DNA of 64,000 nucleotides from assembly GCF_947495675.1 (NCBI RefSeq), contig NZ_CANLZX010000005.1:148854-212853 (forward strand). The letters are read 5' to 3'. Below, in pieces: positions 38,937 through 48,570 of this stretch. Both the position numbers and the translations under genes were made by a program. Each line of letters begins with the position of its first letter. Positions within the stretch are counted from its first letter, which is position 1. Source of the DNA: an uncultured Algibacter sp. (GTDB lineage: Bacteria; Bacteroidota; Bacteroidia; Flavobacteriales; Flavobacteriaceae). The notes under the pieces were generated by a model. That model worked only from the letters and a program-made list of their open reading frames with translations, had not been told where the DNA came from and did not search any database.

Positions 38937-39102
38937 AATAATATAATAATACAACATCAATACAATTGATGTTAATAAATTAAACATGTAGTGAAAATTG
39001 CTAATTTTTAGCAATTAAGAATTACTTTATGAAGTTGTTTTTGTAATCGTTTGTATTGATTTGAGCAATAAGTTTTTGCTCTATAAGCTTATATCTTATA
39101 AA

Positions 39103-39381
39103 CTATAATGTTTTTTCCTTTTGAGATTTTAAGGTTATTAAAACATTTAAAAGTTTTTTGTTAAGCAAACATTTGAAATTATAATTAGTAAAGCTATTGT
39201 GTAATACCTTTTTGTTGCAGTAAACTTTATAATTATATTTTGAAATTGAGGTTTTGTTTTCAATTTTAGATGTAGTAACAAGTTCGGTTTGATGTTTTTT
39301 GTTTTGAGTTGGTACATAAGTAAACTCAGAAAGAGAAACAAGTGAGATTAGTAGTAAAAGACTACTAATAAAAAGTTGTAT
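39103..39381 (-). pseudogene. Small secreted protein with an ATA where the start codon should be
   Basis: A 92-codon open stretch on the minus strand. It starts with a good signal-peptide-like sequence (QLFISSLLLISLVSLSEF) and continues with YVPTQNKKHQTELVTTSKIE to a TAG at 39103-39105. There is no Met anywhere in it; the codon before QLF is ATA at 39379-39381, after nine A residues. A TATATTTG promoter element lies 23 bases upstream. Most simply the start codon ATG was mutated to ATA, or ATA is used as a rare start. A 64-codon ORF in another frame (39147-39341) has an ATG but looks less like protein. Confidence 0.45.
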
Positions 39382-39404
39382 TTTTTTTTATATTCAGCAC
39401 TTTA

Positions 39405-39412
39405 CAAATATA
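39405..39412 (-). promoter_or_regulatory. TAnnTTTG promoter element upstream of the 39103-39381 frame
   Basis: On the minus strand this reads TATATTTG, a full match to the -7 element, placed about 23 bp before the presumed start. Confidence 0.45.
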
Positions 39413-39421
39413 ATGCTTTGT

Positions 39422-41776
39422 TTAAAAATGGACTCTAAAGCTAATATTAGGAGTAATTCCTAAAGATCTATTTTCAATAGGATTAATTTTATTGTTTTCG
39501 TCTAAGGTATAATATTTATTGATGATGTTATTTTTATTTAAAAGATTCCATATGGAAGCACCAAAAGTAGCTTTAGTAGTTTCAGAAAGATTAAATGCAT
39601 ACGAGGCCGAACAATCTACACGTAAGTAGTTATCTAGTCTGCTACTGTTAGGTTCTGCATAAGTAATAACATTGTCATTAGCATCATCATTAGTTGAAGG
39701 GGCTGTATTTGGTATTCCAGAATGCCAATTTAATCCAGCAGCAAACTTAATATTATTGTGGGTGTAGGTGCCTGCAAATGTTAAGGAATGAGTAATGTCT
39801 ACATTGTTGGGGAATTTTTTGCCATTATTTAAATCATCAAAAGTGTAATTGTTACTATTATATGAGTAAGAAATCCAGCTACTTACAATGTCGCTAAATT
39901 GTTTGTTTATAAGGAAATCAGCACCCTTAATTTCATAACTACCCAAGCTATTTATAAATTGAAATTGGTTTTGAAAACCTTGACTTCGGGTGGTAATGCC
40001 ATTTACCTTTTTTATATAGGTTTCTGCACTTATTAGTAATTTGTTTTTATTAAAATGTAAACCTGCCGAAAGCTGTTTGCTTTTTAGCACGGGTATTGGA
40101 TGTATGGTTTGATTATCTTTAATTACAACGGAATTGTGATTGTTTGAAAGTATCCATCGTCTTTTTTCAATGCCCAAAAAGTCGTTTTGTAAATCAATGA
40201 TTTGAGTTGTAGTTTGACTTTTAAATTCACCTAGAACTTCAAAGCGAAAATTGTTCAGAAAACGTTGAGAAAAACTCAATCTCGGTTCAGCAAAAAACAT
40301 ATCAAATTTATTGATGTAATTTAAACGTCCTCCTAAAGTTAATTTGGTTTTAGCATTATTGGAGAGAAATCCTGTTTCAGCATAGGCAGCATGACTTCTT
40401 ATAACTTCTCTAACAAAACTTCTAAAATTTGGGTTATTAACATCTTCTAAGTTACTGATGCCAACTTCTGTGAATTGATAACCACTATTAATTTTAAATT
40501 GGTTATTTGCCTTGTAATTGAAATCTATTTTAGCAGTACCATCATACACTTCGTTTTCTTGTATTAAACGCTGATTATTAATAACATCATAATTCGTAGC
40601 ATCCAAATCATAATTAGAAATGTAAACTTGAGCAGTTGTTGAAAGTTTGTTATTCCAATCTTTAGTATATGTAATGCCAATAGCCAAGTTTTGTTGAGAT
40701 AACTTACTGTTTAAAGCTTCATTTTTATTGTTAATAGTAGATTGTTCGTCATAATTTAAATGGTTGTTTATATTTAAAAAATGAAACCTAATTTTATCTT
40801 TTTTAGAAATATCATAAAGAAACTTAGCAGCTATATCATAAAAATAAAAAGTTTCATTTTGTGAAATAAAATTCATGTTTTTCTTTCCTTTTGAAAAATC
40901 TGAATCTTGAAAAACACGTTTAAAATATTGATCGTAAGTTAAGGTGTTTATTAAATCTGTAATAGAGCGTCTAGTCGATAATTGTAACTCTGTTTTATTA
41001 GACAGGGGCATTTTTATATATCCATCAGCATTAATTAAATTAAAACCAATTCCTGCATCAAATTTGTTGTCAATCTCATTAGGTAATCGCATGTCTATAA
41101 TACTAGAAATACCATCGCCGTATTTGGCGCTTGAGCCATTTTTAAATACGTTAATGCGTTCTGTAGTGTATGGGTTGAAAGCTGATATTAAACCAAAAAA
41201 GTGACCAGATTGATACATTTTAATACCATCCCAAAGAAATAAATTTTGGTCGTGTGTGCCACCACGAACATTAATATTTGAGACTGTTTCGTCTGTACTT
41301 TGTACCCCTGGAATTGCCTGTATTGTTTGTAAAACATCTGGTTCAATTAGTCCTGGTAAAATACCAAAGGTTTTAGGTTTAATGGTTAAAGAGCCATCAT
41401 TTAGTTTTGTAATGCCTGTAGTTAAATAATTTTTTACAACAATCTCTTCAAGGTTTTGAATTTTAAACTCATTTTGATTGTTTTTTCTACCCTTGATTAT
41501 TACAAATTTATTGTCTAGTAATTCAAATTCTAAATGTGTTTCACTTCTAAGAAATTCCAATAATTCTTCAAGCGATAAATCTTTATTAGGAATTGTAAGT
41601 GTTTTATTTTTTACTGTGGAGTCTACATAAGAAAAACTTACATTATATGTTTCAGAAAGTGTTTTTAAAATAGTAGTAAGAGGTTGTTTTTCTTTTTTAA
41701 TGGTTTGTGCTTTTACAGCGCCAACATTAAAAAAAAATACAAATAAAATAATAGAAATAATTAAGTTTCTATTCAC
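39422..41776 (-). CDS. TonB-dependent receptor with STN domain (FecA-like)
   Basis: 784 residues with a signal peptide (ending VKAQ). Residues about 30-95 form a secretin/TonB N-terminal signalling domain (PLTTILKTLSETYNVSFSYV... through FVIIKG), followed by a plug (GILPGLIEPDVLQTIQAIPG, SNINVRGGTHDQNLFLWDGI) and a barrel ending in ISFRVHF. The signalling domain and the sigma/anti-sigma genes just upstream on the same strand point to trans-envelope signalling: ligand binding outside releases the sigma factor inside. Its ATG overlaps the end of the FecR gene by 8 bp. Ligand unknown. Confidence 0.93.
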   Translation of the reverse strand: MNRNLIISIILFVFFFNVGAVKAQTIKKEKQPLTTILKTLSETYNVSFSYVDSTVKNKTLTIPNKDLSLEELLEFLRSETHLEFELLDNKFVIIKGRKNNQNEFKIQNLEEIVVKNYLTTGITKLNDGSLTIKPKTFGILPGLIEPDVLQTIQAIPGVQSTDETVSNINVRGGTHDQNLFLWDGIKMYQSGHFFGLISAFNPYTTERINVFKNGSSAKYGDGISSIIDMRLPNEIDNKFDAGIGFNLINADGYIKMPLSNKTELQLSTRRSITDLINTLTYDQYFKRVFQDSDFSKGKKNMNFISQNETFYFYDIAAKFLYDISKKDKIRFHFLNINNHLNYDEQSTINNKNEALNSKLSQQNLAIGITYTKDWNNKLSTTAQVYISNYDLDATNYDVINNQRLIQENEVYDGTAKIDFNYKANNQFKINSGYQFTEVGISNLEDVNNPNFRSFVREVIRSHAAYAETGFLSNNAKTKLTLGGRLNYINKFDMFFAEPRLSFSQRFLNNFRFEVLGEFKSQTTTQIIDLQNDFLGIEKRRWILSNNHNSVVIKDNQTIHPIPVLKSKQLSAGLHFNKNKLLISAETYIKKVNGITTRSQGFQNQFQFINSLGSYEIKGADFLINKQFSDIVSSWISYSYNSNNYTFDDLNNGKKFPNNVDITHSLTFAGTYTHNNIKFAAGLNWHSGIPNTAPSTNDDANDNVITYAEPNSSRLDNYLRVDCSASYAFNLSETTKATFGASIWNLLNKNNIINKYYTLDENNKINPIENRSLGITPNISFRVHF

Positions 41777-42665
41777 CTTTTATAGTAATCGTATTATTAG
41801 TTTTGCTATACGTTGCACGTAAAGGTAGGGTAATTGACTTTATTGCTAAATCCATATTATCGTGAGCAAAACTACCTGTGAATAGCTGTTCAGAATCAAT
41901 ATCAATTAGCGTAATGTCAACATTATACTGTCTTTCAAATTCTGCAACAATTGTTTTGTAAGGCAGGCTTTTAAAAATACTAGTATTATTTAACCACGAA
42001 GGCATGGTGCGGTTTTCTTTATCTTTAGCAATTACTTTCCCATCAATAATTAAATAACTGTCTCCAGGTTTTAATTTTGTTTCTTGATCTCTATAGGTTA
42101 CCCCAACCAATCCTTCGTAGCAAATAACCTCAAAATAATTTTCACGTTGCTTAACGTTAAATTGAGTGCCATAAACGGTTACGGTTCCTAATGTCGTTTT
42201 TACCTTAAAACTAGATCCTTTAGCAACTTTAAAAAAGGCTTCTCCATCAAGATTTATTTCACGTTCGTGTTTCCATTTTTTCTTGTTGAATGCTAGATAC
42301 GTCTTAGCGTTCAAGGAAACACTAGAAGCATCAGGTAATTTTATAGTTGTTTTTTGTGCATACTCGGTTGTTATTTTAGTATCTAAAGTCGTGGCAAAAT
42401 AATATATACTAAAGCAAACGGCAAGTATAGCAGCAACACGCATTAATGGTTTTACCCAATGTGATGGTTTTTGTTTTTTAGTTTTAATGGCAAATAATAC
42501 ATCTTCTAATTGTTTAGAAGTGTTGTAGTTATTGGCTTTAAAATTTTGTAAATGGGTGTTTAATTTAACTAAATCATCATAATCTTCAAGGTTTTTAAAT
42601 GCCTTAAATTCTTGATCATTTAGATTGTTATCTAACCATTTTGATATTAATTCTTCTCTATTCAT
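41769..42665 (-). CDS. FecR-family anti-sigma factor
   Basis: 298 residues. A cytoplasmic N-terminal part (about 75 residues) precedes one membrane segment (RVAAILAVCFSIYYFA), then the periplasmic FecR domain (DGEAFFKVAKGSSFKVKT, TVYGTQFNVKQR) and a C-terminal domain resembling an STN fold (SLPYKTIVAEFERQYNV...). It should hold the ECF sigma factor inactive until the receptor is occupied. Between the sigma gene (82 bp) and the receptor gene (overlap). Confidence 0.94.
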   Translation of the reverse strand: MNREELISKWLDNNLNDQEFKAFKNLEDYDDLVKLNTHLQNFKANNYNTSKQLEDVLFAIKTKKQKPSHWVKPLMRVAAILAVCFSIYYFATTLDTKITTEYAQKTTIKLPDASSVSLNAKTYLAFNKKKWKHEREINLDGEAFFKVAKGSSFKVKTTLGTVTVYGTQFNVKQRENYFEVICYEGLVGVTYRDQETKLKPGDSYLIIDGKVIAKDKENRTMPSWLNNTSIFKSLPYKTIVAEFERQYNVDITLIDIDSEQLFTGSFAHDNMDLAIKSITLPLRATYSKTNNTITIKGE

Positions 42666-42747
42666 AATTTCTATACAACTATATAACAGTTAACTTTTAT
42701 TTTTTCCTACCCTACTATAAAAGATAAATTGTGCTTAAAAAGATTTT

Positions 42748-43263
42748 CTATAACTCTTTAATGTCTTTTCTTAATTTAGCCAAAGCACCATAAATTCGTT
42801 TTTCAACTGCTTTAGTTGAGATATCCAAAAGCTCGGCAATTTCTTTAAAGCGTTTGCCTTCAATACGATTCATCATAAAAGCAACACGTTGGGCATCCGT
42901 TAAATTAGTAAGTGCTTTTTGTAGTTTGTCATTATACTCAGACTCCTGCATTAAAAATTCTGGATTTTCGTTAGTATGGGTTTTTGGTTTAGTTTGTTGA
43001 TGCTTTAAAACTACTTTTTGGTGGGCTACTTCATTCAACATTAAATTATTGGCAGTAGTGAATACAAAACTCTTGGCTTTTTCTGGTGTTACCTTAGCAC
43101 AATTTTCCCATAACTTAATAAAGGCCTCTTGCACTTTATCTTTAGGATTCAATAAGTCACCATACTTATAGTATAAAAAGTTATGTAAATCTTTAGCGTA
43201 TTTGTTAAATATGGAAGAAAATAAGTGTTCTTCACAAATATTTTCGTTTAGTTGTTTTTCCAT
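42748..43263 (-). CDS. ECF-type RNA polymerase sigma factor (FecI-like)
   Basis: 171 residues with the two ECF domains: region 2 (YAKDLHNFLYYKYGDLLNPKD... VQEAFIKLWEN) and region 4 helix-turn-helix (LTDAQRVAFMMNRIEGKRFKEIAELLDISTKAVEKRI). First gene of the sigma, anti-sigma, receptor unit. It is divergent from the lipoprotein gene at 43412, so a target promoter of this sigma factor may lie in the 148-bp gap between them. Confidence 0.95.
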   Translation of the reverse strand: MEKQLNENICEEHLFSSIFNKYAKDLHNFLYYKYGDLLNPKDKVQEAFIKLWENCAKVTPEKAKSFVFTTANNLMLNEVAHQKVVLKHQQTKPKTHTNENPEFLMQESEYNDKLQKALTNLTDAQRVAFMMNRIEGKRFKEIAELLDISTKAVEKRIYGALAKLRKDIKEL

Positions 43264-43411
43264 TATTATTGGTAGTTGGTACCCCTAAAATAAGGTTTTT
43301 TGAAATTAAGATTTTGTAAATTTTTATTTTTTTTTCAAAAACAGGGTAGGAATTTTTAGAGTTTAACTGTTTTATAATCACAAAGCAATGTATAACCCAA
43401 AATCAATTACC

Positions 43412-45163
43412 ATGAAAACTAATATTAAAACATTATTGCTAATTCCTTTTTTTGCCCTTCTATTATTCACTTCCTGTCAAGATGAGGTAACCGAAATTAC
43501 CTTACCTGAAGAGAGTGAAGCCCTTATTGCTGAATCTGAACTTACCAGCTTAATGTTCTCCACATCTATCATGGACGGATCTGCTGATAATATTATTGAT
43601 AATGCCAGTTGTACATCTGTAGAATTACCTGTTACAGTTATTGTTAACGGGTTAGAAATTATTATTGATTCTGAAGAAGATTTTAAAGTTATAGAAACGA
43701 TTTTTAAAGAGTTTGATGATGATGAAGATGAGTTAGAAATTATTTTTCCAATAACTATCATTCTTTCAGATTATGAAGAAATAGTTATAGAAAATCGCGA
43801 AGCTCTAGAAGAACTAATTGAAGAGTGTGGTGAAGAAGGTGAAGACGACGACGATATAGAATGTATCGATTTTCAATATCCCATTTCTTTTTCAGTATTC
43901 GATACAGACTTTCAAATTATAGATGTAGTAACCATAGAAAATGATAAACAATTATATCGCTTTTTAAAACGTGTGAAAAATGCTGAAGTTATCGCAAGCC
44001 TTAATTTTCCTATAACTTTAGAGTATGCGGATGGAACTACCGTTACTGTAAACGATAATGAAGAATTAGCTAAAACCATAAATGATGCTAAAGATATTTG
44101 TGATGAAGATGATGATAACGATTATGGTGATGACGATTTTACAAAAGATCGTTTAGACGAATACTTAAAGATTTGTCCATGGGTAGTTTATGAGTTTGAA
44201 AGAAATGATGAAGATAAAACCGAAACCTATAAAGAATATGCTTTAAATTTTAAAGAAGATGGTGTTGTTATAATGCGATCAAGAAGCGGAGATGTTTTAA
44301 CTGGTTCTTGGAGTACTCGTATAACCGATAAAGGAGCGCTATTAAAATTAGAATTCGAAACCTTAGCAGATTTTACTTTAGAGTGGATAGTTTATGATAT
44401 TGAGTACGGAAAAATTAAACTATACGAAGCAGGAGGTAACAGAATCATCATGAAGAAAAACTGCGATGTGGTTTTAGATATTACTATAAAACGTATTGAA
44501 GATTTTTTACAAAAATGTTTATGGAGAATAGCACGATTAAATATAGAAGGAGTAGATACAGAAAAAGAATATATCGGTACACCATTTAAATTTTACGGAG
44601 ACAATTTAGTAAAACTTAGAGTAAAAGGAGAGTTAGTACAAGGAGCTTATGAAATAGGTATAAAGGATGCTGGTTTTATTTTACAAATAGATTTAGATGG
44701 TAGACCAGACTTAAAGCTAGAATGGTTAATAACATTTCTTGAAGAAGATCTCATAAAGCTTGAAAACGAAAATAATCAAATGATATTAATGAGACATTGC
44801 CCAGACGATGATGAAGACATAGATTACATTGGCGATGTATTAACAAACGGAGAATGGGAAGTAGCATCATATATAGATCAAGGTGTAAACGAAACAGAAA
44901 ACTATAACGATTATGTCATAGGGTTTAATGTAAGTGGTATGTTGTTTGCCGAAGGAAAAGGAAACGATTACAGAGGCTCTTGGTTAGCTTACAGAAACGA
45001 GGGCTTAATTTTAGGCTTAAATTTTGGAACTCCAGATGAGCCATTTAGTGAGCTAAAACACAGATGGAAAATAAAAGATATAACCACAACAAGAATTGAG
45101 CTAAAAGATTACAATGCAAGCGGAGAGATAGAGCGTATTCTGGTACTTGAAAAACGCGAGTAA
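43412..45163 (+). CDS. Large acidic surface lipoprotein with internal repeats
   Basis: 583 residues from the ATG at 43412, which opens a lipoprotein signal (LLLIPFFALLLFTSC); eight extra upstream codons exist. Family not recognised. Two related segments come first (around VELPVTVIVNGLEIIIDSEE and IDFQYPISFSVFDTDFQIID), separated by runs of Asp and Glu. Then come three copies of a roughly 110-residue lipocalin-like unit, each with a W-x-V/I-x opening (CPWVVYEFE, CLWRIARLN, GEWEVASYI), a G-S/A-W or GAY turn and a closing IKLYE/IKLEN/IELKD strand. Divergent from a FecI-type sigma gene, so it may be its target or cargo. It ends at a strong terminator. Confidence 0.85.
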   Translation: MKTNIKTLLLIPFFALLLFTSCQDEVTEITLPEESEALIAESELTSLMFSTSIMDGSADNIIDNASCTSVELPVTVIVNGLEIIIDSEEDFKVIETIFKEFDDDEDELEIIFPITIILSDYEEIVIENREALEELIEECGEEGEDDDDIECIDFQYPISFSVFDTDFQIIDVVTIENDKQLYRFLKRVKNAEVIASLNFPITLEYADGTTVTVNDNEELAKTINDAKDICDEDDDNDYGDDDFTKDRLDEYLKICPWVVYEFERNDEDKTETYKEYALNFKEDGVVIMRSRSGDVLTGSWSTRITDKGALLKLEFETLADFTLEWIVYDIEYGKIKLYEAGGNRIIMKKNCDVVLDITIKRIEDFLQKCLWRIARLNIEGVDTEKEYIGTPFKFYGDNLVKLRVKGELVQGAYEIGIKDAGFILQIDLDGRPDLKLEWLITFLEEDLIKLENENNQMILMRHCPDDDEDIDYIGDVLTNGEWEVASYIDQGVNETENYNDYVIGFNVSGMLFAEGKGNDYRGSWLAYRNEGLILGLNFGTPDEPFSELKHRWKIKDITTTRIELKDYNASGEIERILVLEKRE

Positions 45164-45233
45164 ACAAACATGTTTGGTAAAAAAAGAAACTTACTTTCGG
45201 TTGGTTAGGTTAATTAACAAAGTTTCATTTTTT

Positions 45234-45268
45234 AAGGCTGTCAATCCCAATTGACAGCCTTTTTTTTA
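45234..45268 (+). terminator. Intrinsic terminator after the acidic lipoprotein gene
   Basis: An 11-bp stem (45234-45244 with 45251-45261) followed by eight T residues, 70 bp after the stop codon. Confidence 0.88.
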
Positions 45269-45281
45269 GGTAATAATTTGG

Positions 45282-45367
45282 GCGTTACCACAAGGGTCGG
45301 GCTTTCCGTTTCCAATCTTTTTGCTCGTGCCTCACAAAAAGGATATCCACTACAATCCCTAACACGG
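45282..45367 (-). repeat. Intergenic repeat copy R2 (REP-like)
   Basis: Reads, on the minus strand, the same two blocks as R1 at 29475-29555: 24 identical bases at 45283-45306 and 11 at 45353-45363. The middle contains an imperfect hairpin (ATCTTTTTG with CAAAAAGGAT). It lies in the 365-bp gap before ffh, between a terminator and the ffh promoter element. Confidence 0.75.
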
Positions 45368-45456
45368 GTTTCAATACCATTTAATAGGTTAGCTTTCTAC
45401 ATAAAACTAGTATAAGTAAAAGCCTAATTCAAGCCCATAAAAACAAAATATTTAGT

Positions 45457-45464
45457 TATTTTTG
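45457..45464 (+). promoter_or_regulatory. TAnnTTTG promoter element of ffh
   Basis: TATTTTTG fits the -7 consensus, 64 bp before the ffh start; no convincing -33 TTTG. Confidence 0.45.
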
Positions 45465-45528
45465 CAACTTAAATTTTAATTTTAGTGCAGGCTGTACACA
45501 ATAGGCTGCCAATACAAGACTTAAAACT

Positions 45529-46857
45529 ATGTTTAATAATTTAAGCGATAAATTAGATAAAGCCTTACACGTTCTTAAAGGACACGGAAGCATTACAGAA
45601 GTTAATGTAGCAGAAACTTTAAAAGAAGTACGACGTGCGTTACTAGATGCCGATGTTAACTTTAAAATAGCTAAACAGTTTACACAAACTGTAAAAGAAA
45701 AAGCACTAGGTCAAAACGTGTTAACCACGTTACAACCAGGGCAATTAATGGTTAAAATCGTTAAAGACGAATTAACTCAATTAATGGGTGGTGATGCAGA
45801 AGGTCTTAACCTATCAGGAACACCAAGCATAATTTTAATGTCTGGTTTACAAGGTTCTGGTAAAACTACATTTTCTGGAAAGCTAGCCAATTACCTAAAA
45901 AATAAAAAAACTAAAAAGCCATTATTAGTAGCCTGTGATGTGTATCGTCCAGCTGCAATAGATCAATTACATGTTGTAGGAGATCAAATAGGAGTAGAGG
46001 TTTTTAGTGATAAAGGAAATAATGATCCTGTAGCCATATCTCAAGCAGCTTTGGCACATGCAAAAGCCAATGGACATAATGTAGTAATTATAGATACCGC
46101 AGGTCGATTAGCTGTCGATGAGGCAATGATGACCGAAATATCAAACATTCATAAAGCCATAAAACCTCAAGAAACTTTGTTTGTTGTAGATTCTATGACT
46201 GGGCAAGATGCCGTAAATACAGCAAAAGCCTTTAACGATGTCTTAAATTTTGATGGTGTTATTCTTACCAAATTAGATGGTGATACACGTGGTGGTGCAG
46301 CCATTTCAATTAAATCTGTAGTTAATAAACCAATTAAGTTTATTGGTACAGGAGAAAAAATGGAAGCTATCGATGTGTTCTATCCTTCTCGTATGGCCGA
46401 TCGTATTTTGGGCATGGGAGATGTTGTGTCTTTAGTAGAACGTGCACAAGAACAATTTGATGAAGAAGAAGCCAGAAAGCTTCAAAAGAAAATAGCCAAA
46501 AACCAGTTTGGTTTTGATGATTTCTTAAAACAGATTCAGCAAATCAAGAAAATGGGTAACATGAAAGACCTTATGGGCATGATTCCCGGTGCTGGTAAAA
46601 TGTTGAAAGATGTAGATATTGATGATGATGCTTTTAAAGGTATAGAAGCCATTATACATTCTATGACACCTAAAGAACGTACAAACCCATCTGTGCTTAA
46701 TGCAAGTAGAAAAAAGCGTGTTGCAAAAGGTTCTGGTACTTCGGTTCAAGAAGTAAATCAACTTTTAAAGCAATTTAACCAAATGAGCAAAATGATGAAA
46801 ATGATGCAAGGTGGCGGTGGCAAAAAGATGATGCAGATGATGAAAAATATGCGTTAA
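45529..46857 (+). CDS. ffh: Signal recognition particle protein
   Basis: GTPase that delivers ribosome-nascent-chain complexes to the membrane, 442 residues. N domain, then the G domain with GLQGSGKTTFSGKLA, DTAGRL and TKLDGDTRGGAA, then the methionine-rich M domain that binds SRP RNA and signal sequences (MKMMQGGGGKKMMQMMKNM at the end). The SRP RNA gene was not found in this window. It is 77 bp upstream of folD. Confidence 0.98.
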   Translation: MFNNLSDKLDKALHVLKGHGSITEVNVAETLKEVRRALLDADVNFKIAKQFTQTVKEKALGQNVLTTLQPGQLMVKIVKDELTQLMGGDAEGLNLSGTPSIILMSGLQGSGKTTFSGKLANYLKNKKTKKPLLVACDVYRPAAIDQLHVVGDQIGVEVFSDKGNNDPVAISQAALAHAKANGHNVVIIDTAGRLAVDEAMMTEISNIHKAIKPQETLFVVDSMTGQDAVNTAKAFNDVLNFDGVILTKLDGDTRGGAAISIKSVVNKPIKFIGTGEKMEAIDVFYPSRMADRILGMGDVVSLVERAQEQFDEEEARKLQKKIAKNQFGFDDFLKQIQQIKKMGNMKDLMGMIPGAGKMLKDVDIDDDAFKGIEAIIHSMTPKERTNPSVLNASRKKRVAKGSGTSVQEVNQLLKQFNQMSKMMKMMQGGGGKKMMQMMKNMR

Positions 46858-46934
46858 TTTATTAAAAGTTAAAAATAAAAAGTTATTTAGTTTGTTGCTA
46901 TAATAATTAGCAAATCGCTAACACCCATTAAGAT

Positions 46935-47810
46935 ATGACAATCCTAGACGGAAAGAAAGTAAGTAACGATATTAAAGATGAAATCGCTGAACATGTAAAA
47001 TCAATGGTTTCTAAAGGCGAAAAAGTACCACATCTTGCAGCAATTCTTGTTGGGTCTGATGGGGCTAGTATGACTTATGTAAATGCCAAAGTAAAAGCAT
47101 GTGAGCGTATTGGGTTTAACTCTACACTAATTGAATTACCAGACTACACCTCAGAAGAAGAGTTATTAGAAAAAATTCATAGTTTAAATACTAATGATGA
47201 TATTGATGGTTTTATAGTACAATTGCCTTTACCAGATCAAATTGATGAGCAAAAAGTACTTATGGCTGTTAACCCAGATAAAGATGTAGATGGTTTTCAT
47301 CCAACAAATGTTGGTAAAATGACACTAGACTTACCAACCTTTTTACCTGCAACGCCATATGGTATTATGGAGTTATTAGAGCGTTATCAAATAGAAACTT
47401 CTGGTAAAAATGTAGTTGTTTTAGGAAGAAGCCATATTGTTGGTCGCCCTATGAGTATATTAATGAGCCAAAAACGTAAAGCAGGTGATGCTACTGTAAC
47501 TGTTGTTCATAGTCGTTCAAAAAACTTAGCAGAAATAACTAAAGAAGCAGATATTGTTGTGGCTGCTATAGGTATTTCGGAGTTTTTAACAGGAGATATG
47601 GTTAAGGAAGATGTCGTAATAATTGATGTGGGAATCACTCGAGTGCCTGATGCTACTAAAAAAAATGGTTATAGATTAGCTGGCGATGTTCATTTTGAAA
47701 GCGTGAGCCAAAAAGCAAGTTATATAACACCTGTTCCAGGTGGTGTAGGTCCAATGACTATAGCTATGTTACTTAAAAACACCTTATTGGCTAGAGAAAG
47801 AAACAGATAA
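46935..47810 (+). CDS. folD: Methylenetetrahydrofolate dehydrogenase/cyclohydrolase
   Basis: Bifunctional one-carbon enzyme, 291 residues. Catalytic lysine region [13 protein letters not shown], the QLPLPDQID segment, NADP-binding [14 protein letters not shown] and the end signature [15 protein letters not shown] are all present. Normal length. It probably shares the ffh transcript, as no promoter element was seen in the short gap. Confidence 0.97.
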   Translation: MTILDGKKVSNDIKDEIAEHVKSMVSKGEKVPHLAAILVGSDGASMTYVNAKVKACERIGFNSTLIELPDYTSEEELLEKIHSLNTNDDIDGFIVQLPLPDQIDEQKVLMAVNPDKDVDGFHPTNVGKMTLDLPTFLPATPYGIMELLERYQIETSGKNVVVLGRSHIVGRPMSILMSQKRKAGDATVTVVHSRSKNLAEITKEADIVVAAIGISEFLTGDMVKEDVVIIDVGITRVPDATKKNGYRLAGDVHFESVSQKASYITPVPGGVGPMTIAMLLKNTLLARERNR

Positions 47811-47841
47811 TAGAATAAACAATATTTAACTAAATTGCATT

Positions 47842-48570
47842 ATGAATTTTTTAATTTATAATGCAATTTTTTTTTCAAGTAGAGTTACCATAGGTAGCTT
47901 GCAGCATATCTTGCCAATATTAATGGCCGTTTTGTTTTGCACTCTTTTTATAAAATATGCAAAGCATAGATGGGGTAAAACTCAGCAAAAAAATGCGCTT
48001 TATGTATTTGCTTGTTTAATTAGCTTGGTTGTTATTGTGTTTCATGCACATAAAATTAGTTTAGGTAATTATAATATTTCTACAGATTTACCTTTGTATC
48101 TATGTAGTTTGTTAGGTTTAATAATTCCTGTATTCACATATTATAAAAAATATTGGATGTATGAAGTATTACTGTTCTGGATTATTGGCGGCACCCTACA
48201 AGGTGTCTTAACGCCAGATATAGCAATAGGGTTTCCAAGTTTTGATTATTTTAGGTATTGGGTTGTACACTTAGGTCTTTTAATAGTTATTTTTTACGCC
48301 ACATTTGTTTTTAATATGCGCCCAAAACTAAAGAGTGTATTTAAATCATTCTTAGCATTACAGGTTTATGTAATTATAATGGTAGTTCTAAATAAGTTGT
48401 TAAAAGCAAATTATTTCTACCTAAATGAAAAACCAGAATCGGCTTCATTACTAGATTATTTTGGCGCATGGCCATGGTATATTGTTGTAGTTCAATTAAT
48501 AGTTATACCGCTTTTTTTATTAATTTATTTACCTTTTTATTTGTCAAATAAAGGACAAAAGCACCATTAG
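47842..48570 (+). CDS. TIGR02206/YwaF-type membrane protein
   Basis: 242 residues with six to seven hydrophobic segments. The DLPLYLCSLLGL motif and the NYFYLNEKP loop are typical of the YwaF/TIGR02206 family, whose function is unknown. 31 bp after folD. Its stop codon abuts the stop codon of the convergent pseudouridine synthase gene with no base between them. Confidence 0.85.
   Translation: MNFLIYNAIFFSSRVTIGSLQHILPILMAVLFCTLFIKYAKHRWGKTQQKNALYVFACLISLVVIVFHAHKISLGNYNISTDLPLYLCSLLGLIIPVFTYYKKYWMYEVLLFWIIGGTLQGVLTPDIAIGFPSFDYFRYWVVHLGLLIVIFYATFVFNMRPKLKSVFKSFLALQVYVIIMVVLNKLLKANYFYLNEKPESASLLDYFGAWPWYIVVVQLIVIPLFLLIYLPFYLSNKGQKHH

Noticed and set aside
39147..39341. 64-codon minus-strand ORF with an ATG
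   Set aside because: Its translation is rich in Lys, Leu and Ile without domain-like features, and another frame over the same DNA encodes a convincing signal peptide.
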